The notes under the pieces: model-generated | The model's input: only the letters and a program-made list of their open reading frames with translations | What the model was told of the DNA's origin: nothing | Database searches by the model: none | Source: Nitrospirota bacterium | GTDB lineage: Bacteria > Nitrospirota > JACRHL01 | Length of the DNA: 61,916 nucleotides | Direction: 5' to 3' | NCBI GenBank assembly: GCA_029858285.1 | Contig: JAOUFN010000015.1 | Location: 1-61,916 of the forward strand | Shown: positions 42,095 through 50,440 of the stretch, piece after piece | Layout of the letters: the number at the start of each line of letters is the position of its first letter | Numbering within the stretch: position 1 is the first letter of the stretch | Position numbers and translations under genes: made by a program

Positions 42095-42393
42095 AGCAGC
42101 TAACCTGCATCCACCCCGCTACCGGCCCCCAATCCGACCTGCCGTGGCCGACTGACGGCCTGATCCATCCTCCGGTCACGGCAGGAGAGGTCAACGCCGG
42201 ACAGCAGATCGTTCTGCTGATCGTGCGGGACGGGTTCGACCAGGGGTTATTACCGCCCGGCTGGACGGTGGTGGAACGGCTGCGTGGCGACGGCATGTAC
42301 GACGGTTTTCGCGTGGACGAAGCCGTTGTGGCCCGCTTCGCGCCAACAGGCGCGGTGCGCCTGACCTGGATCCCGTCCCCCATGGGTTGGTAA
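42091..42393 (+). CDS. Small hypothetical protein in the tail module
   Basis: 100 residues from ATG 42091, overlapping the stop of the preceding gene (ATGA). It has a mixed alpha/beta appearance (QQIVLLIVRDGFDQGLLPPG, VAPTG-type end strands). No family recognised. The overlap suggests that it works with the preceding appendage protein, for example as a chaperone or attachment part. Confidence 0.55.
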   Translation: MKQLTCIHPATGPQSDLPWPTDGLIHPPVTAGEVNAGQQIVLLIVRDGFDQGLLPPGWTVVERLRGDGMYDGFRVDEAVVARFAPTGAVRLTWIPSPMGW

Positions 42394-42455
42394 GGATCTG
42401 GCGGGGAAAACACAAAAATTAACCCGGAGCCCCTCGAGGAGATCAACGAAAAACC

Positions 42456-43922
42456 ATGGCAAAACCCATCGGCAATCCGCGCTTTCACGCCCGCGACACC
42501 AGCGGCGCCGACCTGGCCCTGGGCTATGTGCTGACCTATGCCGCGGGCACCACCAGCGCCAAGGCGGTCTATCAGGACAGCAGCGAACTGGTGGTCCACC
42601 CCGGACCCGCCAGCGGCCCCTACGCCGGGCAAACCGGTTTTGTGCTCGACACCCGCGGCGAGGCTGCCGTGTATTGGGGGCTGGGCAAATACAAACTGCG
42701 CTTTTACCGCGCCGACCACACCCTGGTACGCGAAGTGGACCAGTTCGACCCCGGCACCGTCACCACCCAGACCGAAACCGAAAATGCACAGCCCAACGGC
42801 TCGTTCGAAAACACCTCGGGGGCGGACGGGTCGCCGGACGGCTGGGAGCTGACCATGACCGGCGGAGACACCCTTCCGGTGCGCACCGTGACCGTGGCCG
42901 ATCACGGCGCCGCCGCGCTGATGTTCGAGACCTTCGGCGGCCCTCTGTCCGGCGGCGCCGGAGCCGCCACCACGCGGGACTACCTGCCGGTGGCCGCCGG
43001 GCGCCCCCTGGACGTGCTGTGGCGCATGCGCAGCGAACTGTCAAGCCTGCGCTCGGTGGTCTATGTGCGCTGGTACGACGCGGCGCGCATCGAACTGGGG
43101 GGCTCGCCCGGCACCGTCTACGACCAGACCTTCAACAATCCCACCGTGTTTACCGAATTTCACGGCCGCGCCATGCCCCCGGCCGGGGCCCGCTACGCAC
43201 GGCTGGAGTTGCGCGGCGCGGCGCCCCACGCCACCTCGCCCCAGGGCAAGGTGTGGTTCGATGGCGTGCTGCTGCGCACCGTCGGCATGGAAAACCTGCG
43301 CACCCTCTCCGCCTCTGCGACCTTGGGCCACCACGATTTCGGCACCGTGCTGGTGGACGCCACCGGCGGAGCGGTCGCCGTCACCCTGCCTTCCGCCAGC
43401 GGCGCGTTTGGCGAATTCGCCCTGGTGCGCATCGACGCCAGCGCCAACGCCGTCACCGTGCAACCCGCGGGCGCCGACACCATCGACGGCGGTGGCGCCT
43501 TTACCCTTCGCTCCCGCTACGCCTCGCGACGCCTGTGCGCGGGGGGTGGCGCCAACGGCTGGCTGACGGTGGCCCGCGCCGGTCACCCGGTGGTCATCCA
43601 GGGCAACGTCCTGACCCAGGACCCGGTGGCCCCCGGCACCACCCTCTCCGGCACCCACGGACTCGGAGCCCCCCCCTCGTCGGTGGCCGTCAAACTGGTC
43701 TGCAAGACGACGGACCTGGGCTACGCCGTGGGCGACGAGGTGATGCTCGGCGGTTACGACATCGCCACCGCCTCCCGCACCCTGTCCGTCAACGCCACCA
43801 GCGTCACGGTGTCCCACGCCGGCACGCCCTCCCTGGTACGCAAGGACACCCTGGCGGTGGCCGCCATCACCGCCGCAGCGTGGAAATTGCAGGTCACCCC
43901 CTACCTGATCACCAGCCAGTAA
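42456..43922 (+). CDS. Probable phage tail fibre or tailspike-like structural protein
   Basis: 488 residues from ATG 42456 with AGGAGA upstream. The N-terminus (IGNPRFHARDTSGADLALG, TTSAKAVYQDSSELVVHPGP) looks like a virion-binding head domain. A carbohydrate-binding-like region (NGSFENTSGADGSPDGWEL, VLWRMRSELSSLRSVVYVRW) follows, then Gly/Ala/Thr-rich beta repeats. It is the second receptor-binding candidate in the module. Confidence 0.6.
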   Translation: MAKPIGNPRFHARDTSGADLALGYVLTYAAGTTSAKAVYQDSSELVVHPGPASGPYAGQTGFVLDTRGEAAVYWGLGKYKLRFYRADHTLVREVDQFDPGTVTTQTETENAQPNGSFENTSGADGSPDGWELTMTGGDTLPVRTVTVADHGAAALMFETFGGPLSGGAGAATTRDYLPVAAGRPLDVLWRMRSELSSLRSVVYVRWYDAARIELGGSPGTVYDQTFNNPTVFTEFHGRAMPPAGARYARLELRGAAPHATSPQGKVWFDGVLLRTVGMENLRTLSASATLGHHDFGTVLVDATGGAVAVTLPSASGAFGEFALVRIDASANAVTVQPAGADTIDGGGAFTLRSRYASRRLCAGGGANGWLTVARAGHPVVIQGNVLTQDPVAPGTTLSGTHGLGAPPSSVAVKLVCKTTDLGYAVGDEVMLGGYDIATASRTLSVNATSVTVSHAGTPSLVRKDTLAVAAITAAAWKLQVTPYLITSQ

Positions 43923-43939
43923 CCCCGGAAGGTTCCCCC

Positions 43940-45394
43940 ATGCCCACCGTGCGCATTCCCCTGGCGGGCCCGGCCTATGCGGAAAATTCCCCGCGCCTCA
44001 ATCCCCAGCGCTGCATCAACCTGTATCCGGTGGCGAGTGGCCCCGGCGGCTCCGCCACCGGCGCCCTCTACCGCACCCCCGGCATGGCCGCCGTGGCCGA
44101 TCTGGGCGGCAGCCCGGTGCGCGGCATGCACCTGTTCGGCAACCATCTTTACTGCGTGGTGGGCGACCGCCTGTGGCGCATGCTGGAAAGCGGCACGGTG
44201 GCCGAGGTCACCACTTCCACCATGCGCCTGGCCACCACCCAGGGGCGCGTGGCCATGGCCGAAAACGGGCAGGTGCTGCTGATGGTGGACGGCACCTGCG
44301 GTTACCTGTGGAACGGCGCCGCGCTGACCACCATCAGCGACGCGGCCTTCCCCGGTGTGGGCGGCGGATTCGGTCCCACGCAGGCGGTGTTCCTGAAGAG
44401 CTATTTTGTCGTCAACGACCCCAACAACGCCGGGCGTTTTTACGTTTCCAACAGCTACGTCACCGATGCGGCGGCCTTCGTGGGCGGGGGCGGCACCGCA
44501 TGGGCCACCGCCGAATCCCACCCCGACCCGCTGCTGGCGCTGGCCGCCCACGGTCCCTACCTGTGGCTGCTGGGGCGGGACAGCACCGAGGTGTGGTACC
44601 CCTCCGGCGGCGTGGTCCCCTTCGATCCGGTGGGCGGGCGCGAGGCGGGCATCGGCTGCGCCGCCCCGTGGAGTGTGGCCCGCACCGCCGACTCCCTGTT
44701 CTGGCTGGCCCGCGGGCAGGACGGCGGGCTGGCGGTGATGCGCGGCGCCACCACCATCCGCCCGGTCAGCACCCCGCCCATCGTGCAGGCCCTGGAAGAG
44801 AACCGCGCCAGCGCCCCCACGGCCACCGCCTTCACCTATGCCGAGGACGGCCACAGCTTTTATCAACTCAACATCGGCCGCCGTTCCCTGGTATATGACC
44901 TCACCGGCGAGATGTGGCACGAGCGCGGCGCGTGGGACACCGACAATGCCGGCTACACCCGCCATGCCGCCGACATGCAGGTGGCGTTCGGCGCACGCAA
45001 CCTGGTGGGGCACCACGGCGCCGGGCGCATTCTGGAACTGTCCCGCTCCCATGTGGACGAGGACGGCCAGCCACTGCGGTGGGAACGCGTCACCCCGGCC
45101 CTGTCCGCCGAGGGGCGGCGCATGTTCTTCCGCCGCCTGTCGCTGGACCTGGAAACCGGTCTGGCCGGGCCCAACACCCCCCGCCCCCAGGTGATGCTGA
45201 GCTGGTCCGACGACGGCGGCCACACCTGGAGCGCCAACCGTCACCTGCCGCTGGGAGCCGCGGGCCGTTATGGCCTGCGCATCGCCGCCCACCGGCTGGG
45301 CAGCGCCCACTCCCGGGTGTTCCGCATCGCGGGCAGCGACCCGGTGCCCGTGGCCCTGCTGGACGCCTGGGCCGAGATCGTGGTGACCCCATGA
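43940..45394 (+). CDS. P22 gp10-like packaged-DNA stabilisation / tail hub protein
   Basis: 484 residues from ATG 43940, close to P22 gp10 (about 470). The N-terminus (VRIPLAGPAYAENSPRLNPQ, then RCINLYPVASGPGG and LYRTPGMAAVADLGG) is the family signature, followed by blade-like repeats (GDRLWRMLESGTVAEVTTS, LFWLARGQDGGLAVMRG, DLTGEMWHERGAWD). In P22 this protein forms the tail hub that closes the portal and holds the DNA. It is one of the clearest podovirus markers here. Confidence 0.78.
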   Translation: MPTVRIPLAGPAYAENSPRLNPQRCINLYPVASGPGGSATGALYRTPGMAAVADLGGSPVRGMHLFGNHLYCVVGDRLWRMLESGTVAEVTTSTMRLATTQGRVAMAENGQVLLMVDGTCGYLWNGAALTTISDAAFPGVGGGFGPTQAVFLKSYFVVNDPNNAGRFYVSNSYVTDAAAFVGGGGTAWATAESHPDPLLALAAHGPYLWLLGRDSTEVWYPSGGVVPFDPVGGREAGIGCAAPWSVARTADSLFWLARGQDGGLAVMRGATTIRPVSTPPIVQALEENRASAPTATAFTYAEDGHSFYQLNIGRRSLVYDLTGEMWHERGAWDTDNAGYTRHAADMQVAFGARNLVGHHGAGRILELSRSHVDEDGQPLRWERVTPALSAEGRRMFFRRLSLDLETGLAGPNTPRPQVMLSWSDDGGHTWSANRHLPLGAAGRYGLRIAAHRLGSAHSRVFRIAGSDPVPVALLDAWAEIVVTP

Positions 45395-45419
45395 TCGACC
45401 CCGGAAAAAAGCACATTCC

Positions 45420-45821
45420 GTGCTGAGCGGCCGCACCCTGACCATTCACGGCGACCTGTCGCGCCCCGGCGACTGGGCCAACCGCGTGCGCGACCGGCTG
45501 GCGCTGGAATGGGTGCAGCCCGAGGCCGCCGATTTCACCCACGGCTGGTCCCACAAGGGTGCCCCCTATCTGGCGGCGGCGGCCCGTCGCGGCAACGGCC
45601 GCGTGCATCTGGAGGGGGTGGTGGCGGGGGGCACCGTCGGACAGCCCATGTTCATTCTTCCCGAACCGTTCCGCCCCCTGGCCACGGTGCGTTTTCTGGT
45701 GGATGCCGGGGGCACCCCGGCGGCGCTGGAGGTCAACACCGGCGGCCAGATCACCGTGCTGGGCGGATCCAACACCGCCGTCTGTCTGGACGGCGTCACT
45801 TTTCTCGACAGGACGAGGTAA
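45420..45821 (+). CDS. Hypothetical phage structural protein
   Basis: 133 residues from GTG 45420, with only a weak ribosome site. The C-terminal half (FRPLATVRFLVDAGGTPAAL, VNTGGQITVLGG) is the beta-hairpin pattern often seen at the ends of phage tail proteins. The N-terminal part has tryptophan and proline residues in no known motif. It lies between the hub-like and ejection-like genes. Confidence 0.55.
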   Translation: MLSGRTLTIHGDLSRPGDWANRVRDRLALEWVQPEAADFTHGWSHKGAPYLAAAARRGNGRVHLEGVVAGGTVGQPMFILPEPFRPLATVRFLVDAGGTPAALEVNTGGQITVLGGSNTAVCLDGVTFLDRTR

Positions 45822-45824
45822 CCC

Positions 45825-46499
45825 ATGCCCATGGACGACACGACCCCCGATACCCCAGCCAATCCGGCCAACCCCGCGCTGGATGTGTTCGGCCCCCCTT
45901 CTGCCCGTTCCCCGCTCCCGCCGGACCCCCTCGAACTGAACGCCACCCTGCGGCGGCTGGCCGCCTACGGTGGAACCGGGCGCGGCTACCTGTCACGGCT
46001 GGCGGCGGGCATGTGGCCCGCGCCCCCCGCCGCGTCGGCTGCAAACGCCGCCCAAACGCCCCCTGCTTCGGGCATTGCAACAGATCCGGCTTCCGATCCC
46101 CTGGAGGCCGACCCCGGCTACCGGCTGCGCCTGCAACAGGGGGCCGATGCCATCGAGCGCAGCGCCGCCGCGCGCGGCACCCTGCTGTCCGGCGGCACCC
46201 TGCGGGCGCTGGCGGAGTTTGGGCAAAATCTGGCGGGAGAGGAATACGCCGCCCGGTACCGGCGCGCCCAGGAGGCCGAGAACGAGCGCTACACCCGCGC
46301 CCTGCAACTGGCCCGTCTGGGTCTGGACGCGGACCGTGCCCGCGCGGAATTTCTGTTGCGGGCGGGGGCACAGGGGGCCGCCGTGGACATCCCTGCCGCT
46401 TTCGGCGGCGCGGGCGTCCCGCCGGACCTGCCTTCGATACCCGGCGTGCCGGGCGGAAATGCGCTGGATCCCGGCTATCTCCTGTTCGGCCCGCCGTAG
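45825..46499 (+). CDS. Probable podovirus DNA-ejection (injection) protein
   Basis: 224 residues from ATG 45825 with GAGGTA upstream. The middle (YRLRLQQGADAIERSAAARG, TLLSGGTLRALAEFGQNLAG, EEYAARYRRAQEAENERYTR) has the helical R/Q/A-rich signature found in small ejection or internal virion proteins of P22-like phages. The flanks are proline-rich. It is the last gene of the module; bacterial genes on the other strand follow after about 200 bases, and there is no sign of lysis genes. Confidence 0.6.
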   Translation: MPMDDTTPDTPANPANPALDVFGPPSARSPLPPDPLELNATLRRLAAYGGTGRGYLSRLAAGMWPAPPAASAANAAQTPPASGIATDPASDPLEADPGYRLRLQQGADAIERSAAARGTLLSGGTLRALAEFGQNLAGEEYAARYRRAQEAENERYTRALQLARLGLDADRARAEFLLRAGAQGAAVDIPAAFGGAGVPPDLPSIPGVPGGNALDPGYLLFGPP

Positions 46500-46695
46500 C
46501 GCCGGGAAGTCACGGGAAGCCACGGGAAGTCACGGCGGGCATCATCGCGCAAAGCACGCGGCGGAACCAGGTTCATCGCGAATCCGGCCACGCCCGTCCC
46601 GCGGCCTTCCTGACATCCCGGAGGGATATTTGCGCAGCGGCCTGCGGATGGCCACATGCCGTCCGCCGCCGTTGATGCCCGCGGGGGCCCCCCCG

Positions 46696-46989
46696 CTAAA
46701 CCCATTCGGAGCGCCATACACGGTTGAAACCGGCGGCTTCCTCCGGGGAAAAACGCTTCACCACGCGAAACCGCCCCCGGGTTTCCTCCAGGCTGATGGT
46801 GAACTCGTCGATCACCGCCTTGCCCACCGTCTGCCAGTCGTCGCCGATCAACTCCACCGGCACGCCGATGGGGTAAATGCGCGGGCCGCTCTTGCGGAAG
46901 ACATAAACCTCTCCCACCACCGGCTCCGCCGGCATCCCCTGGCCGGAGGAGAGTTTTAACACGGTATTCATCTCGACGGGCTGGCCCAT
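46696..46989 (-). CDS. Small hypothetical protein (possibly DUF2584-like)
   Basis: 97 residues from ATG 46989, with AGGAG eleven bases upstream. Sequence GMPAEPVVGEVYVFRKSGPR and YPIGVPVELIGDDWQTVGKA gives a small beta-barrel look; resemblance to DUF2584 proteins is weak and from memory. No signal peptide or membrane segment. It follows the membrane protein gene on the same strand with a gap of 134 bases that contains a tandem CCAGATCAGCG(G/A) repeat. Confidence 0.6.
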   Translation of the reverse strand: MGQPVEMNTVLKLSSGQGMPAEPVVGEVYVFRKSGPRIYPIGVPVELIGDDWQTVGKAVIDEFTISLEETRGRFRVVKRFSPEEAAGFNRVWRSEWV

Positions 46990-47123
46990 GGCGCGCTGCA
47001 CTCCTGATACGGGTCGGTCCAAGACCGGGCCATGGTAACGGAGCCGGGGGACGGGGGCAAACGCCGACCAGCGCGCCGTCCGCCACCGGAGCGACCAGAT
47101 CAGCGGCCAGATCAGCGAATGAA

Positions 47124-48242
47124 TCAGTGGGTGGCGTTGGAAAGGGGCGTGGCGTAGGGGCCGTTGTCGTCGCGCCCCAACAGGGTGCGATGGGGGTCGG
47201 CATTGTCCGGACGCTGCTGGGCGCGCACCGCCTCCACGGCGTCGGTCCACGCCAGCCAGATCCACACCCCCAGATCGGCGGGAAAACCGTCCAGAAAGTC
47301 CGGTTCCGGCAACTGGGCCATGCCCTCGGTATCCGGCCCGGTCTGTTCCCAGCGGCGGTACATCTCGAAAGCCGTATCGGTGCAGCGGCGGAACGCCTCG
47401 CGGATCGCCGAATCCACCGGTTCCGGCCCGGAGCAGGCCGGCAGAAAGGCCAGCAACGCACCCGCCTCATAGGCGTACCAATAGGGGAATCCCGGCCCGC
47501 TGCGGGCCACCCCGGTGAGGTCGGCATCCACCAGAATCTGCCGCAGCGCTTCATACAGAAAGGGGTAGGTCGGGCCGAAGAATTGCTGCAACGCCCCGGT
47601 GGTGGCCTGCTCCTCGTCGGACAGGGGCAGGTTGCGCGGCATGTCCGGGGGAATCTGATAGCGCTCCAGAACGTGGCTCACCACGTCCTGCGCCTGAAGG
47701 TCGTCAAACGGCAGGGAGGTGGCCCCGTAGCCGCCCTGATAGCGAAAAATCACCACGCTGCCCGGCTGGGACAGCCCCAGTCCGTCGGCGTAATACCACG
47801 GGCCGGGCAGGTGATCGACGCGGCACGCCGCCACGCTGCCGATCTCCTTGAGGGGGTAGTGCAGGCTGCGGGTGCGGCCCAGACTGGTGACCGTGGAGGT
47901 AATGCCGGTGCTGTCGGCCAGCACCACCTCGCGGGTGGTCAACACCCGCAGCAGACCCCACAGGCAGTAGACCGCAGACGCCCCGAACATCATGATCAGC
48001 AGTCCCGCAGAGAGCATCACGGCGCCCTTCGAATGCAGGGTGTGGCCGCTGACGATGGCCCATGGCGCCAGCGTCGAAAGGGGCAGGCTGGCGGTCAGGG
48101 ACAGGCTCCACAGCAGCAGGGGCAGGGGGCGCAGGGCGCGGATGGAGACGCGAAACCCCCACGGCGCGGACTCCACCACCGCCTGGGAGGCCCCACTGGC
48201 GGCGAATCCCGCCCGGGCACTTATGCGACTCCACCATTGCAT
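47124..48242 (-). CDS. Hypothetical membrane protein
   Basis: 372 residues from ATG 48242, without a strong ribosome site. Two hydrophobic segments lie in the N-terminal third (PLPLLLWSLSLTASLPLS and MLSAGLLIMMFGASAVYCLW), followed by a PH-like or beta-rich part (EVVLADSTGITSTVTSLGRT) and a soluble alpha-helical C-terminus (ALRQILVDADLTGVARSG). No family recognised. It may form a unit with the small gene downstream. Confidence 0.6.
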   Translation of the reverse strand: MQWWSRISARAGFAASGASQAVVESAPWGFRVSIRALRPLPLLLWSLSLTASLPLSTLAPWAIVSGHTLHSKGAVMLSAGLLIMMFGASAVYCLWGLLRVLTTREVVLADSTGITSTVTSLGRTRSLHYPLKEIGSVAACRVDHLPGPWYYADGLGLSQPGSVVIFRYQGGYGATSLPFDDLQAQDVVSHVLERYQIPPDMPRNLPLSDEEQATTGALQQFFGPTYPFLYEALRQILVDADLTGVARSGPGFPYWYAYEAGALLAFLPACSGPEPVDSAIREAFRRCTDTAFEMYRRWEQTGPDTEGMAQLPEPDFLDGFPADLGVWIWLAWTDAVEAVRAQQRPDNADPHRTLLGRDDNGPYATPLSNATH

Positions 48243-48436
48243 GAAAAGTGAACTTTTTCTCTTTTCGGCAGGTCGGGCGTGCGGGGCAAGGGATAAGATG
48301 GCGAAGCGGACCGTTCACCCCAAACCTGCCGGATGCTGCGGACAGGTCCGGGTTCAGGGGGCAGAGGGTTATCCCGCTGTCCGGCCCGCCGCGCCCCACG
48401 CAGCCGGTGGCGGGGGAATCTGGCCAGCCGCGGGTT

Positions 48437-49645
48437 TTACGCCAATGCCTTCGGGGGGCGTCCCCCCTGAATGGTTTGCAGCGCCCACAGGGCGTGTTCG
48501 CGGATCAGCGGTTCGGGGTCGTTGAGGGCGGCGGTCAGCACCGGCACAGAGGCCGTGTCGCCCCCGTTGCCCAGCGCCACCGCCACGTTGCGCAGCAGTC
48601 TGCCCCGCCCGGTGCGATGCACCGGAGTGCCCCGGAAGGCGGCGTCGAAACCCTCCGGCGTGAGGGCCATCAGTTGCACCAGCGGCGTCCCGGCAGTGAT
48701 CGTCCGCGCCGCATAGGCCGTGTCCCGCGCCGCCTGCGCAAAACGGTTCCACGGACACACCGCCAGACAGTCGTCGCAGCCGAACACCCGGTTGCCGATG
48801 GCCGGGCGCAGTTCCGGCGGAATCGGCCCCTTGAGTTCGATGGTCAGGTAGCTGATGCAGCGCCGCGCGTCCAGCACATAGGGGGCCGCAAAAGCCGACG
48901 TGGGGCACACGTCCAGACAGTCGGTGCAGGTGCCGCAGCGGTCCGGCTGCGGGGCATCGGGTGGAAACGCCACGTCGCTGAGGATCACCCCCAGCGCCAC
49001 CCAGTTGCCCGCCGTCGGGTCTACCAGGTTGGAATGTTTCCCCTGCCAGCCGATGCCGGCCGCCACGGCGTGGGCCTTTTCCAGAATCGGGCCGGTGTCC
49101 ACATAGACCAGATTCCGGGAACCCGGCGCCAGTGCGCCGATGAACGCCGCCAGCGCCTCCAGCCGTTTCCCCAGACGATGGTGATAGTCCGCGCCCCGCG
49201 CGTAACGGGCAAAGTAGCCCCGCGTGGAGTCGGCCAGTTCACTGGACCATTCGGCAAACACGTCGTCGGCAAAATATCCGGGAGCATATCCTGGAGAAGC
49301 GTCGGGAGAAGCGTCGGGGGCCGTGCCGGGGGGGAAATAAACCTCCGAGGCCACCACCACGCTCCGCACCCCGGACAGCAGGCGCGAAGTGTCGGCGCGG
49401 TCGCGCTGGCGGCGGGCCAGATAGCCCATCTCGCCGTGATGCCCGGCGGCGATCCAGCGGGCAAAGCGGGTTACCGGATGATCGGGAGAAAATCCGGGGG
49501 AAGATCCGGGGGCGGGATCGGAGCCATGGGCCACAGGGGGGATATGGGGGGCGGCAAAACCGACCCGCAGCAGGCCCAGTTCCGTGCCGCGCCGCCGCAC
49601 CGCCCCGGCCAGCGCGGCGGCGTCAGCGGAACCGGGGGCAGACAT
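48437..49645 (-). CDS. queG: Epoxyqueuosine reductase
   Basis: 402 residues. QueG performs the last step of queuosine synthesis in tRNA, reducing epoxyqueuosine with cobalamin and two [4Fe-4S] clusters. The cluster motifs CGTCTDCLDVCP and CDDCLAVCP are intact, as are the N-terminal GEMGYLARRQRDRADTSRLL and the central YVDTGPILEKAHAV segments. A C-terminal HEAT-like tail (LRNVAVALGNGGDTASVPVL) is present. Two low-complexity insertions in the N-terminal half (DASPDASP and PGSSPGFSP) are encoded by short tandem repeats. It begins 18 bases after the receiver-like gene. Confidence 0.95.
   Translation of the reverse strand: MSAPGSADAAALAGAVRRRGTELGLLRVGFAAPHIPPVAHGSDPAPGSSPGFSPDHPVTRFARWIAAGHHGEMGYLARRQRDRADTSRLLSGVRSVVVASEVYFPPGTAPDASPDASPGYAPGYFADDVFAEWSSELADSTRGYFARYARGADYHHRLGKRLEALAAFIGALAPGSRNLVYVDTGPILEKAHAVAAGIGWQGKHSNLVDPTAGNWVALGVILSDVAFPPDAPQPDRCGTCTDCLDVCPTSAFAAPYVLDARRCISYLTIELKGPIPPELRPAIGNRVFGCDDCLAVCPWNRFAQAARDTAYAARTITAGTPLVQLMALTPEGFDAAFRGTPVHRTGRGRLLRNVAVALGNGGDTASVPVLTAALNDPEPLIREHALWALQTIQGGRPPKALA
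49293..49316 (-). repeat. 12-bp tandem repeat inside queG
   Basis: Two exact copies of the 12-mer written on the plus strand as GGAGAAGCGTCG; on the coding strand this is the same GACGCTTCTCCC unit that is expanded in the sensor kinase gene at 57273. It encodes Asp-Ala-Ser-Pro repeats. Confidence 0.8.
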
Positions 49646-49663
49646 ACCGCGTCAGTAGACGAA

Positions 49664-50047
49664 TCAACAGTGATCGCAATCCGGGTCGGGCACGTGCGCC
49701 AGCGCCTTCCGGATCAGGCCCGGCAAGTCGCCATGCACCTCGCCCCGGCTGGCCAGCACGGTCACCCCGGCGGCGCGGGCGGCGCCCCGCTGCGCCTCGT
49801 TGGTGTGGCCGCAAAACGCCACCACGGGCACCCCCGCGCCCAGCAGCCGCGTCAGGGCCGCCAGGCTGCCTCCGGCGTCCAGGTCCACCAGCCCCGCCGC
49901 CGGGCCGTCGGTGTGCAGCAGGTCGGCCACCGACACATCGGCGCGGTAACGCACCGCGTGATAGCCCGCCTGGCGCAGCCCGTGCTCCACCTTGGGCTGA
50001 AACAGCAGGTCGTTGATAAGGGTGACGACAGTGACGGACGGTGCCAT
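49664..50047 (-). CDS. Receiver-like (CheY-like) single-domain protein
   Basis: 127 residues from ATG 50047. The alternation of strands and helices (VTVVTLINDLLFQPKVEHGL, AAGLVDLDAGGSLAALTRLL, VPVVAFCGHTNEAQRGAARA, VTVLASRGE) is that of a response-regulator receiver domain, with LVDLD at the phosphorylation strand. The acidic pair normally found after the first strand is replaced by Asn-Asp, so it may be a pseudo-receiver. It is the first of a two-gene unit with queG. Confidence 0.65.
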   Translation of the reverse strand: MAPSVTVVTLINDLLFQPKVEHGLRQAGYHAVRYRADVSVADLLHTDGPAAGLVDLDAGGSLAALTRLLGAGVPVVAFCGHTNEAQRGAARAAGVTVLASRGEVHGDLPGLIRKALAHVPDPDCDHC

Positions 50048-50122
50048 GAAACTCCCGCTATAAGATCCCGCCGGAAAAATCCCGCTGGAAAACGCTGTGG
50101 CCGGTGGGGGTGCGACGCCGAT

Positions 50123-50152
50123 TTGACACGCTTTTGTCCCCCCCGTTACATT
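50123..50152 (+). promoter_or_regulatory. Sigma-70-like promoter of nadA
   Basis: TTGACA at 50123 and TACATT at 50147 with an 18-base spacer. Confidence 0.5.
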
Positions 50153-50301
50153 AAACCTCCGTCCCGGCCATGGCAAGCGTGCGAAAGGCGTTGGCAGCCG
50201 TGCGGGCGGGCGGCTGCGGGGCGGGTTTCCGGAACGGGGCCGCTGCCCGTCAAGGTCTGGACAAGGGCGCCAGACAAGGGCACCGGGCACCCCACATGGA
50301 C

Positions 50302-50333
50302 CGGCGCCCGAGCGCCGTGGTTGTTTTGTTTTG
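50302..50333 (+). terminator. Terminator-like hairpin in the nadA leader
   Basis: CGGCGC/GCGCCG stem with CCGA loop, followed by TGGTTGTTTTGTTTTG. It lies between the promoter and the start codon, so if active it would attenuate nadA. Confidence 0.3.
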
Positions 50334-50440
50334 TCCCGGTTGTGTCGCGGTCGCCACCGCCACGGCCGGTGTGGTTGCCACCGTCGTCTGCCGGGGGAAA
50401 AGTGAACTCCCCGGACGCTAGCTTTGGAACCGAAACGCAT

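Larger units (their letters stand above)
37821..46499 (+). mobile_element. Podovirus-type structural gene module (incomplete prophage)
   Basis: Eleven genes in one direction with short gaps or overlaps: scaffold-like, major capsid, unknown, P22 gp4-like adaptor, two beta-rich proteins, a small protein, a second appendage protein, P22 gp10-like stabilisation protein, an unknown, and an ejection-like protein. All frames are open. Terminase, portal, integrase, repressor, replication and lysis genes are missing on both sides, where normal bacterial genes stand. GC is like the host's. It may be a decayed prophage or a domesticated particle locus. Confidence 0.75.
50048..50440. other. Gap with nadA promoter and leader
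   Basis: About 390 bases between divergent genes. A promoter at 50123-50152 reads toward nadA and leaves a leader of about 290 bases, in which a small hairpin followed by a T-rich stretch lies at 50302-50333. A short frame at 50170-50421 has no recognisable protein and is probably not a gene. Confidence 0.5.

Noticed and set aside
46503-46537. Phage attachment site
   Set aside because: The triple ACGGGAAGTC repeat has no matching copy at the left end of the module.
50170-50421. Small gene before nadA
   Set aside because: No ribosome site and no protein-like pattern; it lies in the leader.
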